Below, piece by piece: positions 58,827-64,000 of a stretch of 64,000 nucleotides of DNA (the first letter of the stretch is position 1; every line of letters starts with the position of its first letter). The stretch is from contig CAZPVX010000016.1 in assembly GCA_964590135.1 (NCBI GenBank), forward strand, positions 49,514-113,513. Direction: 5' to 3'. The notes beneath the pieces are model-generated. The model was not told where the DNA came from and searched no databases. It saw only the letters and a program-made list of their open reading frames with translations. The translations under genes were made by a program, and so were the position numbers. The DNA comes from JBDHWI01 sp964590135. GTDB lineage: Bacteria; Chloroflexota; Anaerolineae; J036; Brachytrichaceae.

Positions 58827-59866
58827 CCCAAGCGACTCTTGCGACCCAACCGCCGCCTGCAAAGCCGGCGGCCGCTCCCCTGCTGGAGATCAAGGATCTG
58901 TGCAAATATTTCCCCATCCAGAGGGGTTTCCTTAAGCGCACCGTCGGCTTCGTGAAGGCTGTGGATAACGTGAACCTGGAAGTGCAGCCCGGTGAGACGC
59001 TGGGCGTGGTGGGCGAGAGCGGCAGCGGCAAGACGACGCTGGGGCGCACATTGCTGCGCCTGTATGAGCCAACCGCCGGCGAGGTTTCGCTGCGCGTGGA
59101 CGGTGAAACGCTGGACGTAATGCGACTGGACGGCAAAGACATGCGTCAACTGCGCCGTAACGCGCAGATGATTTTTCAAGATCCATACGCCTCACTCAAT
59201 CCGCGCATGACGGTGCTGGAAACCGTCGGCGAGCCGCTGCTCGTCAATCATTTGGCAAAGGGGCACGAGTTGGAAGAGCGTGTGCGCGAGGTTATCCTGC
59301 AAGTTGGCCTGCGTGTGGAGCACCTGCGACGCTATCCGCACAGCTTCTCCGGCGGCCAGCGCCAGCGCATTGGCATCGCCCGCGCATTGGTGGTGCGCCC
59401 CAGGCTGGTGGTGGCCGATGAGCCGGTGAGCGCGCTCGATGTGTCGGTGCAGGCGCAAACGCTCAACCTGCTGAAGGACTTGCAAGCCGAATACAACCTG
59501 ACGTATATGTTCATCACACACGCGATGAACGTGGTGCGCTATATGTGCGACCGCATCGCCGTGATGTATGCCGGCAAGATGGTGGAGCTTGGCACCAAGA
59601 CGCAAGTGATGATGTTGCCAAGGCATCCCTACACCGAGGCGCTGCTGTCATCGGTGCCGCGCACCACGAGCAAATCGCGCAAGCGCATCGTGTCCACGGG
59701 CGAGGTGCCTGATCTGGGCAACCTGCCATCGGGTTGCGTATTCCACCCGCGCTGTAAATATGCCATCGACAAATGTAAAACCGTAGTGCCAGAGTTGCGC
59801 AAACTGGACGATGGCCGGCTGGTGAGCTGTCACCTGGCCGAAGAGTTGAAACTGAACGGGATTTGA
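58823..59866 (+). CDS. Oligopeptide-type ABC transporter ATPase (OppF class)
   Basis: 347 residues from ATG 58823, overlapping the OppD stop by 4 bp. Walker A GESGSGKTT, MIFQDPYASLNPRMTVLE, signature FSGGQRQRIGIARAL, Walker B VVADEPVSALD, switch ITHAMNVV and the Cys-containing FHPRCKYAIDKC segment. With OppD it completes the importer made from the genes starting at 53.15 kb. The next gene begins within its stop codon (TGATG). Confidence 0.96.
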   Translation: MTQATLATQPPPAKPAAAPLLEIKDLCKYFPIQRGFLKRTVGFVKAVDNVNLEVQPGETLGVVGESGSGKTTLGRTLLRLYEPTAGEVSLRVDGETLDVMRLDGKDMRQLRRNAQMIFQDPYASLNPRMTVLETVGEPLLVNHLAKGHELEERVREVILQVGLRVEHLRRYPHSFSGGQRQRIGIARALVVRPRLVVADEPVSALDVSVQAQTLNLLKDLQAEYNLTYMFITHAMNVVRYMCDRIAVMYAGKMVELGTKTQVMMLPRHPYTEALLSSVPRTTSKSRKRIVSTGEVPDLGNLPSGCVFHPRCKYAIDKCKTVVPELRKLDDGRLVSCHLAEELKLNGI

Positions 59867-61476
59867 TGCGCGCGGCTGCGACACAACGCATCATCTTCGC
59901 GGCGATGGCGGTCGTGCTTGCCATCGCCGCTGTTGCCTACATCCGGCCCGGGATGCATTTCTATCTCAACCTCTACGACGAAGGCATCATCGTCTACGGC
60001 GCGGAGCGCGTGTTGCAGGGCGATCTGCCCTATCGCGATTTCTGGACACAATACAGCCCCGGGCAACTGTATGTGCTGGCCGGCCTGTTCAATATCTTCG
60101 GTATCACCATCATGGTTGAGCGATGGTGGGATGTTGTCATCCGCGCATTGCTGGCGCTCACAATGCTGACATTGTCGGCGCGGTTAACAAGCTGGAAACT
60201 TGCGCTGCCGGTGTGGGCGCTGGCAGTGCTGTGGACGCAGGCGTATGGCTTCTTTGGCTACCCCATTTTCGCCGGCCTGGGTCTTGCGCTGGCAAGCATA
60301 TATGCCATGCTGCGCGGCTTCACCAGCCGCCGCTGGCTGTTCGCCGCCGGCGCGCTGCTGGGGCTGTGCTTCGCTTTCCGCCACGACATGGCGGTCTACC
60401 TCGGCGTGGCGCAGGTGCTGGGGCTTGCGCCGGCGATCTTCCTGCGCAAGACGGATGGACATCAGCCGTTCATCCGGCGCGTGTTCGCAACTGTGAAGGC
60501 TGCGCTGCCCTGGGTTGCCGGTGCGGCGCTGGTCATGCTGCCGCTGATCCTCTACTTCATGCTGAATGTGCCAGCGCATGAACTTCTCAATCAGCTCTTC
60601 CTCTTCCCGTTGATCGAGTTTCCAAAGGTGCGCGACCTGCCCTACCCGCGCCTGAATTGGCGCGGCAGCGCGCTGCCGTTCTATGCGCCCTTCCTGATCT
60701 ATGCGCTGGCGCTGGTCGTTGCGCTGATGATCTTCATCCGCCACTGGAACGATGACGCGAGCTACTTTCGCGCGTGGGGCATCGTGATCGTCGCGCTATT
60801 CGGGTTGTTCGGCTTCAATCAAGCGCGCGTGCGCTCCGACATCATTCATACGGTGCACTTCTTCCTGGTATCGCTCACATTGCTGCCGGTGCTGCTTCAT
60901 GGTTGGGGGCAAAAGGCGAGCGCGGCAGCGCAAACCATCGCAGCGGTTGCGGTGATCACCGGCTTCATTGCGCTGATCTACCCAGTTGATCGCTACCTGG
61001 AGATGCTCAACGACTACAAGAACAACGCAGCAGCGCTGGCGCCGGCGGCACAGGCCAATACATTGCCGCGTGCCGCCGGCGCGCTTGTCACTCCAGATCA
61101 GGATGCCGTCGTGCGCGAGATTCAGCGCCTGACCAAGCCAGACGAGTATGTTTACGTCGGACTTGAACGGCACGACAAAATCTTCGCCAACGATGTGATG
61201 ATCTACTTCCTGATGGATCGCCGCAGCCCGACGCGTTATCAGGAACTGCACCCGGGTCTGGTGAATACCGAGGCTGTGCAGCGCGAGATGATCGCCGACT
61301 TGGAGAAAAACAGGCCGCGTTACGTTATCAAGACCGACATGTTCCGATGGGTGGTGGAGCCGAACGACACGGCGAAAAGCACAAAGGTGGAGTTGCTCGA
61401 CAATTACCTCACGAAGCATTATCGCTACATCAAAACCATCGGCAGTTACACAATCTACGCGCGACGCGAGTCGTGA
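59866..61476 (+). CDS. Polytopic membrane protein (glycosyltransferase-39/ArnT-like topology)
   Basis: 536 residues from ATG 59866, overlapping the OppF stop (TGATG). A first helix (about 10-28) is followed by a short external loop with NLYDEGIIVYGAERVLQGDLPYRDFWTQYSPGQ. This Asp-Glu followed by GDLPYRDF is the pattern of GT39/PMT-type and ArnT-like lipid-linked sugar transferases, where the Asp is catalytic. About ten more helices and a C-terminal soluble domain (about 390-536) follow. It probably transfers a sugar from a polyprenyl carrier on the outer face. The acceptor is unknown. Confidence 0.7.
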   Translation: MRAAATQRIIFAAMAVVLAIAAVAYIRPGMHFYLNLYDEGIIVYGAERVLQGDLPYRDFWTQYSPGQLYVLAGLFNIFGITIMVERWWDVVIRALLALTMLTLSARLTSWKLALPVWALAVLWTQAYGFFGYPIFAGLGLALASIYAMLRGFTSRRWLFAAGALLGLCFAFRHDMAVYLGVAQVLGLAPAIFLRKTDGHQPFIRRVFATVKAALPWVAGAALVMLPLILYFMLNVPAHELLNQLFLFPLIEFPKVRDLPYPRLNWRGSALPFYAPFLIYALALVVALMIFIRHWNDDASYFRAWGIVIVALFGLFGFNQARVRSDIIHTVHFFLVSLTLLPVLLHGWGQKASAAAQTIAAVAVITGFIALIYPVDRYLEMLNDYKNNAAALAPAAQANTLPRAAGALVTPDQDAVVREIQRLTKPDEYVYVGLERHDKIFANDVMIYFLMDRRSPTRYQELHPGLVNTEAVQREMIADLEKNRPRYVIKTDMFRWVVEPNDTAKSTKVELLDNYLTKHYRYIKTIGSYTIYARRES

Positions 61477-62358
61477 TTGCGCATGCTGCGAGGTTTTGTG
61501 AATCAAAGAGACCTGCTCTTTCGCAACATGGACATGAATGAAGTCCTGAGCGAAGCGATTGCCTTCTTCATCAGACACTTCTGGTTGATCGCCGGCACGG
61601 TGGTGCTGGCATGTCTGCCGCTATTTGCATGGCAGTTCCTGTGGTTCCAACAGCCCGGCGAATGGGGGCCGGCGCAAATCTACCGTTCTGCACGCGATCT
61701 GCCCGCCCTCGCCAGTCTGGCAAACGCCATCTTCATCGATGGCAAGTTCAACGGCAAACTCATTGCGGGGTTGCTGCTGGGTGGATACGTGTCGTTGGTG
61801 CGCGGCGGCGCATTGGCACACACCATCTCTGAAAGCTATCTGGGTCGCAAGACGACGCCGGCGCAGGCGGTAAGCGCTGCAAATGGCAAACTGCTGCATT
61901 TGCTGGTCGGAAATGGGCTCGCCGCGCTCATCGTCATCGCCGTTGCGCTGATTGTGCCGAAGGTGTTGCCGATCCATGAGATCGAGATGTATGTCTTTGC
62001 GCTCATCATGATGGCGATCCTGCCGCGCCTGCTGTTGGTGACGCCGGCGGTGATGATAGAAAACATCGCCGGCAGCGACGGCATCCGTCGCAGTGTGTTT
62101 CTTGTGCAAGGCCGCTTCTGGTTCGTGCTGGCCGTCTGGCTGGTGTTGGAGATCGTGCTGGCGCTGCTCTCGCTGGTGCCGGTGTTCGGGCTGGGGCTGG
62201 CGCAGTCCGCGCTCTCTGGCCGCGCCGAGATGCTCTTCAGCGTAGCCATCCCCACCCTGACCATGCTGTTTATCGACCCGATCCACGACGTGACGCTGGT
62301 GTTCGTGTATTACCAACTGCGCCGGCGCAAAGAGCGCTTCTCCGTGGCAGATTTGTAG
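61477..62358 (+). CDS. Integral membrane protein of unknown function
   Basis: 293 residues with about six membrane helices; the start may be TTG 61477, ATG 61483 or ATG 61528 (MDMNEVLSEAIAFFIRHFW, which looks like the conserved beginning). Segments such as IRRSVFLVQGRFWFVLAVWLVLE and a final FVYYQLRRRKERF resemble the membrane domain found in glycerophosphodiester phosphodiesterase-associated and DUF7544-like proteins, but I cannot assign it firmly. It follows the ArnT-like gene directly and is probably co-transcribed. A REP pair follows it. Confidence 0.65.
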   Translation: MRMLRGFVNQRDLLFRNMDMNEVLSEAIAFFIRHFWLIAGTVVLACLPLFAWQFLWFQQPGEWGPAQIYRSARDLPALASLANAIFIDGKFNGKLIAGLLLGGYVSLVRGGALAHTISESYLGRKTTPAQAVSAANGKLLHLLVGNGLAALIVIAVALIVPKVLPIHEIEMYVFALIMMAILPRLLLVTPAVMIENIAGSDGIRRSVFLVQGRFWFVLAVWLVLEIVLALLSLVPVFGLGLAQSALSGRAEMLFSVAIPTLTMLFIDPIHDVTLVFVYYQLRRRKERFSVADL

Positions 62359-62385
62359 TTGTAACGTGACTTGCTGCCTCATCCG

Positions 62386-62466
62386 TCATGCCCACGAAAG
62401 TGGGCATCCAGATTTGGAAAGCGGCTCCTACAACACTGGATTCCCGCCTTCGCGGGAATGACTTTG
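62386..62466. repeat. Inverted REP pair (REPIN-like element)
   Basis: GTCATGCCCACGAAAGTGGG with CATCCAG at the left and CTGGATTCCCGC with TTCGCGGGAATGAC at the right are imperfect inverted copies of a 27-bp unit, about 27 bp apart. Each half can form its own hairpin. A single half occurs at 27111-27135. Position after a gene end and before a promoter is typical of REP elements. Confidence 0.7.
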
Positions 62467-62517
62467 GCTTCGCACCTTCCTGCATCTCCGCCATTTCTTC
62501 TCCTCGCCACCGTGTGC

Positions 62518-62523
62518 CATACT
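62518..62523 (+). promoter_or_regulatory. -10 box CATACT of the second PhyH-like gene
   Basis: CATACT ends 6 bp before the ATG at 62530, again predicting a leaderless transcript. No ribosome site is visible. Confidence 0.4.
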
Positions 62524-62529
62524 CCATAT

Positions 62530-63384
62530 ATGAGCATCTTTAGCGCGAATGATCTTCAATTCTTCCGCGACAACGGTTACGTGATCGTGCACAATGCAGC
62601 GCCGGCGAAAAATCTGCAAGCCGTGATCGATGCCATCTTCGATTTTCTCGGAATGAACCCCAACGACCCCAATGACTGGTATCGACCACCGCATCGCACT
62701 GGCGGCATGGTCGAGCTATACCAGCATCAAGCACTGTGGGACAACCGCCAATATCCGCGCATCCATCAGGCTTTCAGCGAAATCTTCTGCACCGAGAAGC
62801 TGTGGGTAAGCGAGGATCGCGCCAGCATGAAACCGCCAATGCACCCCGATCATCCTGAATATGACCACAAGGGTTTCACGCATTGGGATATCGACACCTC
62901 GAAGCTGCCGCTGCCGTTTCGTGTGCAGGGCGTGCTGGCGCTGACTGATACGAGCGAAGACATGGGCGGCTTTCAGTGTGTGCCGGGCTTTCACAAAGAC
63001 CTTGACGCATGGATTGCAAAGCAACCCGCAGATCGCAATCCATTTTCACCCGATCTGAGCGCCTTGCCCGCCGGCATGAAGGTCACACCGATTCCAATGC
63101 GCGCCGGCGATCTGGTGATCTGGGATACCAGGCTGGCGCATGGCAATGGTCACAACGTGTCGAACAAGCCGCGGCTGGCACAATACATCAGCATGTCGCC
63201 GGCGGATGAAGACAACGAAGCGGAGCGACTGGCGCGCATCGACCGCTGGCAGCACCGTAAGAAGCCGGCCTATGACCGTGCCTTCCCCGGCGATCCTCGC
63301 CGGTGCGAGGAGATCGAAGGCACGACAGCCATGTTGACGCCACTGGGACGCAAACTGCTTGGTCTGGATCGCTGGGATCAATGA
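62530..63384 (+). CDS. Phytanoyl-CoA dioxygenase (PhyH) family protein
   Basis: 284 residues from ATG 62530 (the frame is open further up, but that covers the REP pair). FFRDNGYVIVHNAAP at the start, FTHWDIDTSKLPL with the HxD iron pair, GGFQCVPGFHKD, and WDTRLAHGNGHNVSNKPRLAQYI with the distal His and the Arg for 2-oxoglutarate. It should be an Fe(II)/2-oxoglutarate dioxygenase. It differs clearly from the PhyH protein at 52.2 kb, so the two probably act on different substrates. The GH2-like gene starts inside its stop codon. Confidence 0.9.
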   Translation: MSIFSANDLQFFRDNGYVIVHNAAPAKNLQAVIDAIFDFLGMNPNDPNDWYRPPHRTGGMVELYQHQALWDNRQYPRIHQAFSEIFCTEKLWVSEDRASMKPPMHPDHPEYDHKGFTHWDIDTSKLPLPFRVQGVLALTDTSEDMGGFQCVPGFHKDLDAWIAKQPADRNPFSPDLSALPAGMKVTPIPMRAGDLVIWDTRLAHGNGHNVSNKPRLAQYISMSPADEDNEAERLARIDRWQHRKKPAYDRAFPGDPRRCEEIEGTTAMLTPLGRKLLGLDRWDQ

Positions 63385-64000
63385 AAAATGTTTGGTCAAC
63401 GCGAGGGCGCGACAGCAACGACTTGATCGACCTGAACGGCAAGTGGTCATTCAAGTTGGGCGATGGCCGCCGGCGCCCCATCTTCGTGCCATCGGCCTGG
63501 GAAGCCTCGCAGCATGACAAGGTGACTGAGGGGCCAGCATGCTACTGCCGCGCATTTCACCTTGAAGACACCGCCGGCGCGTGGTTGCTGGAAGCCGACG
63601 CGATCAGCTTCGCGGCAACAGTGCGCGTGAATGGGCAATTCGCCGGCGAACACACCGGCATGTGGTCGCGTTTTCAACTCGATATCACGCCCTTTGTGAG
63701 AGCCGGTCAGAATGAGCTCGAGATTGAAGTGTGGAAGTCTGGTCAGACGCGCTACAAGCTGCGCGAATCACTGGCTGGCTTTCTGCCCGATGTGTGCAAT
63801 ACCTTCGGCGGCATCTGGCAGGGCATTCGCCTGCGCCGGCTGCACGGCCCTGCCTTCAGCCATCTGCGCGTTGCAAGCGATGCGAGCGGCAGGTTGCATG
63901 TCGCCGGCGCAATCACCAATCTGCCCGTTGCATCACCCCTGCGCGTCACTGTGCAGTGCGATGAGGAGGTGTGGCCGGCAGAGGTCGATGCACAAGGTCA
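63381..64000 (+). CDS. GH2-type glycoside hydrolase, N-terminal part (3' end outside window)
   Basis: The frame opens at ATG 63381 (ATGA overlap with the PhyH gene) and is still open at the window edge, giving about 206 residues. The visible part is the GH2 sugar-binding beta-sandwich: LIDLNGKWSFKLGDG, FVPSAWEAS, CYCRAFHLED, ATVRVNGQFAGEHTGMWSRFQLDIT and DVCNTFGGIWQGIRLRRL, where GGIWQGI corresponds to the GGIYR-type motif of beta-galactosidase/glucuronidase relatives. No signal peptide, so cytoplasmic. The catalytic barrel lies outside the window. Confidence 0.85.
   Translation, partial: MKNVWSTRGRDSNDLIDLNGKWSFKLGDGRRRPIFVPSAWEASQHDKVTEGPACYCRAFHLEDTAGAWLLEADAISFAATVRVNGQFAGEHTGMWSRFQLDITPFVRAGQNELEIEVWKSGQTRYKLRESLAGFLPDVCNTFGGIWQGIRLRRLHGPAFSHLRVASDASGRLHVAGAITNLPVASPLRVTVQCDEEVWPAEVDAQG

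Overview
The window looks like part of a chromosome scaffold from a moderately GC-rich, heterotrophic Chloroflexota bacterium (Anaerolineae-like). This is inferred from gene content and style, not from a marker-gene search. The supporting features are lipoproteins and solute-binding proteins with long Ala/Pro/Thr/Glu linkers, an RR-type solute-binding-protein signal, a DUF3048 lipoprotein, a LysM membrane protein, many carbohydrate and peptide ABC importers, and a genome-wide excess of the hexamer GCCGGC. A run of 10 Ns at 55092-55101 shows that the scaffold is joined there. No rRNA, CRISPR array or complete insertion sequence was seen; there is one tRNA.

Layout. 1-7.7 kb is housekeeping-like: a partial pentapeptide-repeat protein, tRNA-Glu, a DUF3048 lipoprotein, a LysM protein, a phosphoribosyltransferase, a zinc-ribbon/lamin-tail membrane protein, the primary sigma factor with an elaborate promoter and leader, and a split UxaA-type dehydratase. 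7.7-13.1 kb is a TetR-controlled ABC exporter operon (TetR, two FtsX-like permeases, ATPase, membrane fusion protein) with a clear operator. 13.2-17.8 kb carries an oxidoreductase, an EEP-family phosphohydrolase, an LCAT-like hydrolase, a truncated globin and greA.

17.8-26.8 kb is a sugar-acid/sugar catabolic block: a KDPG/KDPGal-type aldolase, an enolase-superfamily sugar-acid dehydratase, a CUT1-type sugar ABC importer, a glycerol-1-phosphate-dehydrogenase-like enzyme, a KDG-type kinase and an FGGY kinase. Together these outline import, dehydration, phosphorylation and aldol cleavage. 26.8-28.8 kb has acylphosphatase, a small membrane protein and a tyrosine recombinase preceded by a dif-like inverted repeat. 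28.8-38.2 kb is a minus-strand oligopeptide-type ABC operon with two multiheme c-type cytochromes built into it, one of them translationally coupled to a permease gene.

38.4-44 kb encodes a GH4 glycosidase and a giant GH106-like glycosidase. 44-51.8 kb is a TauE/SafE exporter plus an operon led by an unusual DeoR-plus-sugar-binding-domain regulator, followed by oxidoreductases, a sugar isomerase/epimerase, a sulfatase-like protein lacking the normal catalytic Cys/Ser, and a sulfotransferase. 52-64 kb (plus strand) has a phytanoyl-CoA dioxygenase-like enzyme, a second oligopeptide-type ABC importer, two membrane proteins, a second PhyH-like enzyme and the start of a GH2 glycosidase.

The strongest candidates for undescribed biology are the three-way-junction leader and operator of the sigma factor gene, the cytochrome-containing Opp operon, the dif-like site at the orphan recombinase, the DeoR/sugar-binding fusion regulator, and a repeated pattern of -10 boxes placed so close to start codons that the mRNAs should be leaderless.
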